A stretch of DNA of 64,000 bases from assembly GCA_021733985.1 (NCBI GenBank), contig JAIPJT010000006.1, forward strand, positions 19,214 to 83,213, given 5' to 3'. Positions 18,598 to 26,564 of the stretch are shown here, piece by piece (the first letter of the stretch is position 1; the number at the start of each line of letters is the position of its first letter). The notes under the pieces were generated by a model. That model searched no databases, was not told the origin of the DNA, and was given only the letters and a program-made list of their open reading frames with translations. Source of the stretch: Victivallales bacterium (GTDB taxonomy: Bacteria; Verrucomicrobiota; Lentisphaeria; Victivallales; GWF2-38-69). The translations under genes and the position numbers were made by a program.

Positions 18598-19638
18598 TTA
18601 TTTTAAAGTTTTTAAAATCTCATCAACAGTTGAAATTATAAGACAGGAACACGAATCCGAAGCCCCGTAGTATATCCATAACCTGCCATTTTCCTCAACC
18701 ATCCCGTTTGTAAAAAGAACGTTCCCGAAAAAACCGTTTATTTCATAATCGGCTTCCGGCTCAATTAAAGGTTTTTCCGGCCTCTTCAATATCTTCCATG
18801 GCTCATTCAAGTCCAAAAGCATTGCAAAAAGTGTATATCTCTGCCCATCACCTTTACAGTGGTATATACAGAGCCAGCCTTCTGAAGTTTTTAAAGGTGA
18901 ACTGCCCCCACCTATTTTCATTGATTCAAATCTGTTATCTCTCGGTTTTGCCACACATTTGTGTCCACCCCAATGCAGTAAATCAGGTGATTCGGCATAC
19001 CAGATAGACGGCTTTCCGAAACCGCTGTTGTTAGGCCTGTGCAATGCTGCATATTTTCCATTAACTTTCTCCGGAAAAATAGCAACATCTTTGTTTTCAG
19101 GGTAAAAAATAACACCTAACCTTTTATGCGTTTTAAAGTCTTCTGTCACTGACAAAGCAGTACTCCAGCTGTTCTCAGAAACAATAGTATAGTTTATATA
19201 ATATTTTCCATCAATATAAGTTACCCTTGCATCCTCTATTCCATACTTCTCTTGCTCATTCTGCGGATAGATAAAAGGTTTGTCGTCAACGGTAAAATTT
19301 ACACCGTCCTCACTTCTGGCAATTCTGATATGACTTAAACTTGAAAGAAAGTCAATCCCCTTATACACTACACCTCTCGTATCTTTAAGTTTTACATCAG
19401 GGTCAGCTTTATCGAATTCAAGCACTTGCGGTATTCCGTCACCATTTACAAACTTATAAGCAGGCACCCTGATTTTATTTTTCACTTTCACGCATTCCTC
19501 TGCAACCCTGAGAAGAAGTAAAGTTTCATTTCCGAATTTTACCGCTGCAGGATTAAATGCTCCAACAACTTTAAAACCTTCAGCGGAAGGCTTTACATCT
19601 TCCGGCCTAACTACCGGATTTTTAGAATATCTAATCAT
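18598..19638 (-). CDS. GH130-like protein (paralogue 3, divergent)
   Basis: 346-residue member of the GH130 beta-propeller family, longer and more divergent than the two following genes. It begins MIRYSKNPVVRPED and has GIEDARVT in place of GVEDPRIT, FPEKVNGKYAALHRP, and IYHCKGDGQRYTLFAMLLDL in place of the YHGV-TSAGP segment. The conserved Glu-Asp and His are present. The insertion of a ~25-residue segment after residue 60 (TRGVVYKGIDFLSSLSHI) accounts for part of the extra length. It is the first GH130 gene after the GT4 gene, separated by 93 bases, and probably shares its transcript. Substrate is presumably a mannosyl or related oligosaccharide. Confidence 0.85.
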   Translation of the reverse strand: MIRYSKNPVVRPEDVKPSAEGFKVVGAFNPAAVKFGNETLLLLRVAEECVKVKNKIRVPAYKFVNGDGIPQVLEFDKADPDVKLKDTRGVVYKGIDFLSSLSHIRIARSEDGVNFTVDDKPFIYPQNEQEKYGIEDARVTYIDGKYYINYTIVSENSWSTALSVTEDFKTHKRLGVIFYPENKDVAIFPEKVNGKYAALHRPNNSGFGKPSIWYAESPDLLHWGGHKCVAKPRDNRFESMKIGGGSSPLKTSEGWLCIYHCKGDGQRYTLFAMLLDLNEPWKILKRPEKPLIEPEADYEINGFFGNVLFTNGMVEENGRLWIYYGASDSCSCLIISTVDEILKTLK

Positions 19639-19731
19639 AAGCTTGAATTACCTTTTGTAAATTATTAGATTTTATACACAGCAGTCTATTATTTTAGAAC
19701 TTTTGTTTTCTTTTTATCAGCTATAGTGAAA

Positions 19732-20865
19732 CTAACCTAAATATACATGTCTGGAATTACAGGGAGGCTTTTCTCTAAACTCATAATAAATATCAACTGT
19801 TTTAGCCGCGACAATATCCCATGATATTTTTTCTCTAACATATTTAAATGCATTATTAGACAAACGCTCATATAGTTTATCATCTTTCAGAATTTTTATG
19901 ATCTTTTCAGCAAACTCTTTATCGCTCTCAGCGATTAACCCGGCAGAGGAATCTTTAATAATATTTTTGAATGCTTCAAGTTCGGAAACCACAACAGGCT
20001 TACCGAAGCTCAGCGCATGAGCCATGATTCCGCTCTGGGCACCAAGAGTATAAGCAAATGGAAGTACATCCGCAGCATTTAGTATATAATCAAATGTTCG
20101 CTGAGGAAATTTGCCGTCAAACACAATAATATTCTCCTTAACCGGGGAACTGTTTATTTTTTTAAAAAGGCTATTGCGATACTCGTTAAATTCACTAACT
20201 CTCACCTGGCTTGCAAGTACCAGATACGCATTATCAACCTCTTTGACTATTGACGGGAATATATCAATTATTCTGTGGAAACCTTTTGTCTGCCTGATAT
20301 ATCCAAGAAGCAATACAACTTTTTTCCCGGTTAATCCAAGCTTTTCTTTTGCATCTTTAATAGGTTCAGCTGTCCTTGCCCCATGGTATATCTGATGTAT
20401 TTTGTCTACTTCAATACCATAAAAGTCAGTTAAAATGGGTATATGGTCCTTTTCATGAACGATAAGGCTGTCAGACTGTTTGCATACCTCCTCCAGGACT
20501 CTTCTTTTACGGTATTCAAAATCTTTTCTTACCGTATGCAGAGTAGTAACAACAGGAATATTGCATACTTTTGCCCTTATGATTAAATCAAGCACTGCGA
20601 CTCCGTCCATCTCGCCGAAGAGTCCGAATTCGTGCTGAATATGTATAATATCAGGGGCAAGCTTCTTTACTGTATCAAAAATTTTCTTGGAAAGACCGCA
20701 GTCATCTGAATTATAAGCGGGGAAAACTGTATCTCCTTTAGCTCCATACTGGCTTACAACATAAATTTCATTCTCGGTTTTCTTAAGTGCGTCAGTTAAA
20801 TATTTAGAATATGTACCAATCCCGCATTCAATTGGGGGATAAGTTGAAATCATAACTATTCTCAT
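19732..20865 (-). CDS. Glycosyltransferase family 4 (GT-B) enzyme
   Basis: Retaining GT4-type glycosyltransferase using a nucleotide-sugar donor. The N-terminal Rossmann lobe begins MRIVMISTYPPIECGIGTY and contains HIQHEFGLF. The C-terminal lobe has LLGYIRQTKGF and the donor-site segment AADVLPFAYTLGAQSGIMAHALSF. The start is set at 20865 because AGAAGGGGGG precedes it closely; an upstream ATG at 20913 lacks a ribosome site and would place it within the gene. It is the first gene of the minus-strand run leading into the three GH130 genes. Together they suggest synthesis and phosphorolytic recycling of an oligosaccharide, perhaps mannose-based. Confidence 0.88.
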   Translation of the reverse strand: MRIVMISTYPPIECGIGTYSKYLTDALKKTENEIYVVSQYGAKGDTVFPAYNSDDCGLSKKIFDTVKKLAPDIIHIQHEFGLFGEMDGVAVLDLIIRAKVCNIPVVTTLHTVRKDFEYRKRRVLEEVCKQSDSLIVHEKDHIPILTDFYGIEVDKIHQIYHGARTAEPIKDAKEKLGLTGKKVVLLLGYIRQTKGFHRIIDIFPSIVKEVDNAYLVLASQVRVSEFNEYRNSLFKKINSSPVKENIIVFDGKFPQRTFDYILNAADVLPFAYTLGAQSGIMAHALSFGKPVVVSELEAFKNIIKDSSAGLIAESDKEFAEKIIKILKDDKLYERLSNNAFKYVREKISWDIVAAKTVDIYYEFREKPPCNSRHVYLG

Positions 20866-21161
20866 TTTTGACACCCCCCTTCTATAGGTTTTAAAGAATA
20901 GACAAATATTCAATTAAATTATAATATAAAATATAAAAATTTGAATAGTTTATTATAAAAAAATTTATTAAGTTTTCAGTTATTGGAAGAGATTACCCGA
21001 TAATAAAATCGGTTTTTGCATAGTAAAGTTTAAAAATCCTTTGTTTTTTTAATGATAACAGATAAAATTAGGAACAAGCTGTATAAGTAGCACCCTTTTT
21101 TTTTGAAAAGAATTCAATATTAAAACATTATAATTATTTTATTTGATAGGATGAAGAAGAA
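20866..21161. other. Divergent intergenic region, no gene seen
   Basis: About 300 AT-rich bases separate the divergent GT4 and tungstate-transporter genes and must hold both promoters. I see no long hairpin, repeat or riboswitch-like conservation. Candidate -10 boxes are too common here to call. Confidence 0.5.
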
Positions 21162-22121
21162 ATGAAACCAACCAAACTTTTGTTGTGTCTAACTTTATTG
21201 TTAATTGCAGTTTCCGGATGCACAAACAAGCAGAGCAAAACTTCTGAAAACAAGATAATAGTATTTCATGCCGGAAGTTTAAGCGTACCGCTTTTAAAAT
21301 TGAAACAGGCTTATAAAAAGGTAAATTCTGATACAGATATTATTCTTGAAGCAGGCGGAAGCAGGGCATGCGCAAGAAAAATAACCGATTTGAATAAAAA
21401 ATGTGATCTTATGGTTTCAGCAGATTATAAAGTTATCTACAATCTGCTAATACCAAAATATGCACAATGGAATATTAAATTCGCTACAAACGAGCTGAGT
21501 GTGGTGTATAATAAAAAATCAAGATATTCTGAAAAAATAAATACGGAAAACTGGTACAAAATTTTGAAAAAACAGGATGTAACCTGCGGGGCATCAAATC
21601 CAAATCACGACCCTTGCGGGTACAGAACCATTCTTTTACTGAAGCTTTCCAGCATTTTTTACAAAGACCCAGAACTGTATAGTGCGATCTCTTCCAAAAA
21701 GAAAATGATAATACGCCCTAAAGAAACTGACCTGATATCTCTGCTGAACACCGGCGTTATCGATTATATGTTCATATACAAATCCGTAGCAGTCCAGCAT
21801 AAAATGAAATATGTCAAACTGCCCGAACAAATTAATCTGGGGAGCCCTGAATATTCAGACTTTTACAAAAAGGCAACGATCAAGATTTCCGGTAAAACAC
21901 CCGGCTCATTTATAACACAGACAGGTGCGCCGATAGTTTACGGATTGACTATCCCTGAAAATGCCCCCGACAAAAAAGCGGCGATTAAATTTCTGAATTT
22001 TATGCTGTCGGAAAAAGGTTTGAATATAATCAAAAACTGCGGACAGAAACCGATAGTCCCGTCTAAGTCTGAAACCTATTCTAAAATTCCAAATCAATTG
22101 AAAAAATTCGCTACAAAATAG
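21162..22121 (+). CDS. wtpA: Tungstate/molybdate ABC transporter substrate-binding lipoprotein
   Basis: Extracytoplasmic oxyanion-binding protein of the WtpA/ModA type. The N-terminus is a lipoprotein signal peptide with lipobox AVSGC (Cys20). The mature part has VFHAGSLSVPL, EAGGSRACARKITDL and SADYKVI, the pattern of WtpA-like proteins, and SNPNHDPCGYR in the second lobe. It has 319 residues. The permease and ATPase genes follow on the same strand, forming a complete importer. A tungsten or molybdenum demand fits the Moco operon at 38.4-42 kb. Tungstate and molybdate cannot be separated from sequence alone. Confidence 0.88.
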   Translation: MKPTKLLLCLTLLLIAVSGCTNKQSKTSENKIIVFHAGSLSVPLLKLKQAYKKVNSDTDIILEAGGSRACARKITDLNKKCDLMVSADYKVIYNLLIPKYAQWNIKFATNELSVVYNKKSRYSEKINTENWYKILKKQDVTCGASNPNHDPCGYRTILLLKLSSIFYKDPELYSAISSKKKMIIRPKETDLISLLNTGVIDYMFIYKSVAVQHKMKYVKLPEQINLGSPEYSDFYKKATIKISGKTPGSFITQTGAPIVYGLTIPENAPDKKAAIKFLNFMLSEKGLNIIKNCGQKPIVPSKSETYSKIPNQLKKFATK

Positions 22122-22180
22122 AATCGATTTTCAGGTTTATTTTCGTTTATTAATCTCGAAGAGAAAACAATTATCTATTT

Positions 22181-22987
22181 ATGTTAAGCAGAAAAAGCAG
22201 TTCATTTGAGTTAATACTTGCAGTAATAGGAGGATTAGTCCTTCTTTTTATTTTAGCTCCGCTGTTTCAAATGTTTTTCAGCAGCGATTTTAACAGTTTA
22301 TTAAAAACTGCCGGCAGCGCAGAAGTACAGAAAAGTATATGGATGACGATCTGGATATCCATTCTCGGAACTTTTCTTTTTTCTTTCTTTGCAATCCCTT
22401 TTTCCTATATGCTTGCGAGAAAAGATTTTCCTTTAAAGCGTTTAGTCTGCGGCATAATAGATATTCCTGTTGTGATACCCCACTCCGCAGCCGGGATAGC
22501 ACTGCTTGGAATACTCTCTGAAGAGAGTGCATTCGGTTCTTTTTTAAATAAAATCGGTATCAGTTTTGTGGATACTGAAGCAGGTATAATGGTTGCTATG
22601 ATTTTTGTAAGTCTACCCTTTTTAATCAATTCCGCCAAGGCCGGTTTCGAATCCGTTCCGCTGAGCCTTGAAAAAACAGCTTACACTTTAGGGGCCTCTC
22701 CGGGAAAAGTTTTTTTCACAGTCAGCCTGCCAATTGCCTGGCGTTCCATACTTTCAGGTTTTGTGATGATGTGGGCAAGAGGTCTGAGTGAATTCGGAGC
22801 GGTCGTCATAATAGCCTATCACCCGACTGTCACGTCGGTACTTATTTATGAAAGATTTACAGCTTACGGTTTAAAATACGCACAGCCTGTAGCTGTAATT
22901 TTTATTATAGTCTGTTTGATTGTATTCATTCTGTTCAGACTTCTTTCTGGTAAAAATATTACAGCATATAGAGGATTTAAAAATTAA
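22181..22987 (+). CDS. Tungstate/molybdate ABC transporter permease
   Basis: Inner-membrane permease of the ModB/WtpB type, 268 residues and about six hydrophobic helices. The EAA-type loop that contacts the ATPase reads EKTAYTLGASPGKVFFTVSLPIA (about 166-188), and the end of the domain has ARGLSEFGAVVIIAYHP, typical of molybdate and tungstate permeases. It lies 59 bases after the binding-protein gene and 25 bases before the ATPase start, so the three form an operon. Confidence 0.9.
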   Translation: MLSRKSSSFELILAVIGGLVLLFILAPLFQMFFSSDFNSLLKTAGSAEVQKSIWMTIWISILGTFLFSFFAIPFSYMLARKDFPLKRLVCGIIDIPVVIPHSAAGIALLGILSEESAFGSFLNKIGISFVDTEAGIMVAMIFVSLPFLINSAKAGFESVPLSLEKTAYTLGASPGKVFFTVSLPIAWRSILSGFVMMWARGLSEFGAVVIIAYHPTVTSVLIYERFTAYGLKYAQPVAVIFIIVCLIVFILFRLLSGKNITAYRGFKN

Positions 22988-23012
22988 AACTGCTGCAGGA
23001 AAACAGATTAAT

Positions 23013-24113
23013 ATGGGAAAACTAAAACTTACAAATATTTCCAAGAAATTAGGAGTATTCAAACTCGAGGATATTTCTTTTTCCCTGGAAACCGGCGACT
23101 ATTTTGTAATTTTAGGTAAATCTGGAAGCGGAAAATCCGTACTCCTTGAAATTATTTCCGGCCTTATAACTCCGGATAAAGGCAGAGTTTACCTTAACGA
23201 AAAAGATATTACTGCCAAAAAAATACAGAAACGCAATTTGGGGTTAGTTTTTCAGAATCATTCGCTTTTCCCACATTTATCAGTAAAAAGCAACATTCTT
23301 TATCCTCTGAGAGCCCGAAAAAAAATGAATGCAGACACCGGTAAAAAATTGGAAACTTTATGCAGAACTTTAGGTATTTTAAATCTCTTAAACCTCAAAC
23401 CCGGTACACTTTCTTTAGGGGAATCACAAAGGGTGGCACTGGCCCGAACTCTGATTACTTCACCGGAATGCATTCTGCTTGATGAGCCATTATCTTCTCT
23501 GGATATACAAACAAAAGCAGAAATCAAAACTCTACTGAGAAAAATAAACAAAGATTCAGACTCTGTCAAGTCGGAACCGCAGACTGTTTTACATGTGACC
23601 CATGATTATGAAGAGGCAATATCGCTGGCAAACAAAATTGGCGTAATAGAGAACGGTTCCATCTCTCAAATTGGAACACCTGAAGAAGTATTTAGACACC
23701 CGGGCACTGAGTTCGTAGCGAATTTTGCAGGAATAAAAAACTTTTTCAGAGGCAAGGCTGCAGAAACAGAAAACGGAATCAGTGTATTTACTCCTTATAT
23801 GAATAACATTCCGGCAAATATCAGTTTTTATATATCAGGAAATTACAGAAATGAAGAAGACGGTAACCTGATTATAAAGGGAGAAAATATTACTATTGCC
23901 AACGAGTTATACGCAACCAGCGCCAGGAATACATTTAAAGGTAAAATAACAGACATAGAAAATGTAAAATCCGGCATAGAAGTCACTGTAAAAACTAACG
24001 GACTTTTACTGTCATCCCTAATAACAAAAGAATCACTTAACAATCTGAACCTGAGTTTTGACAAAACCGTTTATATCAGCTTTAAGGCAAATGCAGCTAA
24101 ATTCATAAAATAA
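23013..24113 (+). CDS. Tungstate/molybdate ABC transporter ATP-binding protein
   Basis: Cytoplasmic ATPase of the importer, 366 residues. Walker A is GKSGSGKS, the Q-loop is VFQNHSLFPH, the signature is SLGESQRVALART (an unusual LGESQ for the common LSGGQ), and Walker B is CILLDEPLSSLD with the switch His in HVTHDYEEA. A C-terminal ~120-residue TOBE/MOP-like domain is typical of ModC/WtpC regulators that sense the oxyanion. The start is placed at 23013, behind GCAGGAAAA and matching the usual MGKLKL opening; an in-frame ATG at 22920 lies inside the permease gene. Confidence 0.9.
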   Translation: MGKLKLTNISKKLGVFKLEDISFSLETGDYFVILGKSGSGKSVLLEIISGLITPDKGRVYLNEKDITAKKIQKRNLGLVFQNHSLFPHLSVKSNILYPLRARKKMNADTGKKLETLCRTLGILNLLNLKPGTLSLGESQRVALARTLITSPECILLDEPLSSLDIQTKAEIKTLLRKINKDSDSVKSEPQTVLHVTHDYEEAISLANKIGVIENGSISQIGTPEEVFRHPGTEFVANFAGIKNFFRGKAAETENGISVFTPYMNNIPANISFYISGNYRNEEDGNLIIKGENITIANELYATSARNTFKGKITDIENVKSGIEVTVKTNGLLLSSLITKESLNNLNLSFDKTVYISFKANAAKFIK

Positions 24114-24239
24114 TTTCTCTTTTGAAAAATCTATATAGAATAAATATCATAGCTGATGTTAAAGACACAGGTTTTACAAGATGATAGAAAAAAACAAAAA
24201 AATCTTTTTCACTCAATAAGTTAAATCTCATAATTAAGG

Positions 24240-25022
24240 TTATAATGCTTTCCATTCCCTCAGCTTTGACTCTATGAATTTCACTGTAGCGGAATGTGTC
24301 TTTTTTTTATTTTCAACAATTTGGGGCGGGCCAAATTCTATATAAATTTTGCGTTCTCTATGAATGCTGCCAAAATTCAGGACAAACTTCCCATTGCTCC
24401 AGAAGTCGGTTTTTAGGGCAACCGGGATAACAGGTACTCCAGCCTTTTCCGCCAGTTTACCACCAATAGAACCAAAGCTTTCTGGATCAAACTTACCTCT
24501 GATACCCTGAGGAAACACAATAATAGACCTCCCCGAAGCGATCAATTTTTTACCTTCCTTCATTACTTTTCTGTAATCCCTCATCGGCTCAGTCCTTGTC
24601 AGGGCAATAGGTTTGGTCGCTCTCATTATCCTGCCGAAAAATTTACCTGTAACTAAACTTTTTTTAACAACAAAACTCGCTTTTTTGTATGGCAAGATGA
24701 CCATAGGAAGTATAAATGTTTCAAGCATACTCATATGGTTACACACAAACACAACAGGGCCTTCAGTCTTTCTAAGACGATCAATACCTTTTATTTGAAA
24801 TTTTCCGCCGCAATCCTCTACAAGCTTAAAAGTTTTAAGAGAGGTATTTAAATATTCTTCATCATCAAATTTTCCTATTGTTGCTCTCCTCCTTTCATAT
24901 AGAAGGATAGAAAAATAGCGCAGATAAAAATAAAACCTACTATTTAAAAAAAGCTTATCTAACAATACTCTTTTACGGTTCGCGGGTGTTTCGTATGAAT
25001 TTTCTTCAAGTTTCTTTTTCAT
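24240..25022 (-). CDS. PlsC-like 1-acylglycerol-3-phosphate acyltransferase
   Basis: Membrane-associated acyltransferase of phospholipid synthesis. Block I reads NHMSMLE, an H-x4-E variant of the usual H-x4-D catalytic motif, and block III reads FPQGIRG. A segment LLDKLFLNSRFYFYLRYFSILLY at the N-terminus is amphipathic to hydrophobic. The start at 25022 gives an ATGA overlap with the nadE stop codon, which indicates translational coupling; an ATG at 25034 is the alternative. It has about 260 residues. The Asp-to-Glu change in block I is the only oddity. Confidence 0.85.
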   Translation of the reverse strand: MKKKLEENSYETPANRKRVLLDKLFLNSRFYFYLRYFSILLYERRRATIGKFDDEEYLNTSLKTFKLVEDCGGKFQIKGIDRLRKTEGPVVFVCNHMSMLETFILPMVILPYKKASFVVKKSLVTGKFFGRIMRATKPIALTRTEPMRDYRKVMKEGKKLIASGRSIIVFPQGIRGKFDPESFGSIGGKLAEKAGVPVIPVALKTDFWSNGKFVLNFGSIHRERKIYIEFGPPQIVENKKKTHSATVKFIESKLREWKAL

Positions 25023-25945
25023 TTTCGTTTCCATTCAGATAGTTTATTCATTAAATAAACAGCCTTGATCTCCTTCCCGGATATGCCGTTTATATTGACT
25101 CTCTCTGCATCGCCTGTACGGTCCATTTGGCTAAGAATCAAATCTGCTTCAAAATATGTGATATTTAATGCAAGTTCATCATTTATACCCTTCATCATAT
25201 CAGGAGAAATCTCCTGTGCAACTATTTTTTCCGGAATTTTCAGGTATTCAGCTAGCTGAATGACCTGAGTTTTATATAATCCTGATATCGGCTGGTAAGG
25301 TAAGTTATCTATTCCCTGTTTAACAAACCATCCGAGTTTAATTTCTGAACGGTTAGCAGCCCCGAAAAGAATTGCGTTTTTTTCCTCAGCAATCTTTTCA
25401 AGATAGTTCCGTCTGTAAATATGCCTTTGTTCGAATGCTTTCGCTATAGGTTCTAAAGTAATCTTATAGATATGGCTTCTTAGCTTATAGCAGTTTAAAT
25501 CACCTGCTCCTTTTCGCAAAGAAGTTATAAATGGAGTTTCTCTAAATAAAAAAATGTATATGCGATGCAAAAAGCGGTTCAGGCCTGGAAAGTAAGAACA
25601 TAACCTCATGGCAATGCTGGAATATATATTTTGTTCAGTCATCTGTGAATCAATAGATTTTATATAAAGCCTTATGCCCAGCCATACAGCTGTAATCTCG
25701 GCGTTTTTCTTTGATACAGGGCTACTGTCCCGGTCATAGAGATAATAGGCCTCAACTGAATCCTTCCCAAACGCTTTAACGAGCAATGCAGATAGCACGG
25801 CCGAATCTATCCCCCCGCTAAGTCCGAGTACAGCCCTTTTTGTAGACTGTTCATTCGCTTTTTTCTTTATATAACGGATTATAGAAGAAACAGTTTTCTC
25901 CTCATCAATTTTTAAAGAGGAATTAATTTTTTTTTCTGTTCCCAT
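25019..25945 (-). CDS. nadE: NAD+ synthetase (ammonia-dependent type)
   Basis: Converts nicotinic-acid adenine dinucleotide, ATP and ammonia to NAD+. It contains the ATP-pyrophosphatase P-loop GLSGGIDSAV (about 43-52), the LFGAANRSEIKLGW segment, and PISGLYKTQV. There is no nitrilase (glutaminase) domain, so it depends on free ammonia or a separate glutaminase. Its 308 residues are slightly longer than typical 250-280-residue NadE, due to an insertion around 108-150 (a hydrophobic stretch ending RKGAGDLNCYKLRS). It is transcribed with the downstream acyltransferase gene through a four-base overlap. Confidence 0.9.
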   Translation of the reverse strand: MGTEKKINSSLKIDEEKTVSSIIRYIKKKANEQSTKRAVLGLSGGIDSAVLSALLVKAFGKDSVEAYYLYDRDSSPVSKKNAEITAVWLGIRLYIKSIDSQMTEQNIYSSIAMRLCSYFPGLNRFLHRIYIFLFRETPFITSLRKGAGDLNCYKLRSHIYKITLEPIAKAFEQRHIYRRNYLEKIAEEKNAILFGAANRSEIKLGWFVKQGIDNLPYQPISGLYKTQVIQLAEYLKIPEKIVAQEISPDMMKGINDELALNITYFEADLILSQMDRTGDAERVNINGISGKEIKAVYLMNKLSEWKRK

Positions 25946-25956
25946 ATATACAAAAG

Positions 25957-26099
25957 CCGATTTAATTTATTTATCCATCACACCATACAGTATGACCTGT
26001 ATCGAATGATAAGGTCGAAAATCAGTAATAAAATATATTGAAACCATCCGGGATACAAGCAACCTTTCAAAAGTATCGTCTTTTGTATCTAATATTTTT
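25957..26099 (+). repeat. Repeat R2, copy 1 (interrupted by an R1 half-unit)
   Basis: The part at 26021-26099 (AAAATATATTGAAA to TCGTCTTTTGTATCTAAT and a T-tract) matches 33008-33081. The flanking CCGATTTAATTT (25957-25968) also matches the other copy. The 46 bases between these parts, the R1 half-unit, are absent from the second copy. Confidence 0.7.
25967..26020 (-). repeat. Repeat R1, second half only
   Basis: On the minus strand this reads TTTCGACCTTATCATTCGAT and on to GTGATGGATAAATAA, matching 16497-16550 at about 51 of 54 positions. It contains the palindrome CATAC-A-GTATG. Confidence 0.75.
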
Positions 26100-26104
26100 C
26101 AAAA

Positions 26105-26444
26105 ATGGGAAGAAATAAACTAAGCAATCAAAGAATTAGACTGCTTAAAAAAAGTTACATCTCAACGAGAATGACCGAAAAACGGCAGACCGCATAAAAA
26201 CAGTTATACTTTTAAACAGAGATTTGAGTTATACAAAGATTTCAGAGATATTACTCCTTGACGATCAAACTATAAAAAATTATGAGAAAAGTCATTCTGA
26301 AGGAGGACTTGACCGTTGTTAACTTTTATTTATAAAGGTGGTTCAGCCAAACTTACTGCAGAACAGGAAAAGGAATTGAAAGAACATATTGCTAAATCAT
26401 ACTATAATGATTTGAAAGTTCTGAACAATTATAAACTCGCTTAA
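26105..26444 (+). pseudogene. IS630-family transposase remnant (N-terminal HTH part)
   Basis: Three successive frames give MGRNKLSNQRIRLLKKSY..., then ADRIKTVILLNRDLSYTKIS and DDQTIKNYEKSHSEGGLD, then TFIYKGGSAKLTAEQEKE and LKEHIAKSYYNDLK. This is the helix-turn-helix region typical of IS630 (Tc1/mariner-like) transposases. At least two frameshifts or stops break it. Everything after the equivalent of residue ~115, including the DDE catalytic domain, is gone. It cannot be functional. Confidence 0.75.
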
Positions 26445-26473
26445 ACGATTGTTTTTACGAAAATCTCGCCACG

Positions 26474-26516
26474 CTATACAGCACAAGTCATATCGAATGA
26501 TGTGATGGAAAAATAA
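26474..26516 (+). repeat. Degenerate copy of the R1 second half / IS630 right end
   Basis: It reads CAAGTCATATCGAATGATG and then TGATGGAAAAATAA, aligning with the GTCATAC..GTGATGGATAAATAA end of R1. It is inverted relative to 25967-26001. Confidence 0.5.
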
Positions 26517-26564
26517 AAATCAATCGTAGTGTGTATGGCTAAAACATTAATTTACCTTTAACAA

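Larger units (their letters stand above)
25957..26516 (+). mobile_element. Decayed IS630-family element with inverted-repeat ends
   Basis: The segment holds a broken IS630-type transposase fragment (26105-26444). It is flanked by inverted copies of one sequence: TTATTTATCCATCAC reading inward from 25967 and TTATTTTTCCATCAC reading inward from 26516 on the other strand. They agree at about 29 of 35 positions and behave like terminal repeats. The DDE catalytic part is missing. The left repeat is also the second half of repeat R1 and appears to interrupt repeat R2, so its history is composite. Confidence 0.6.
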
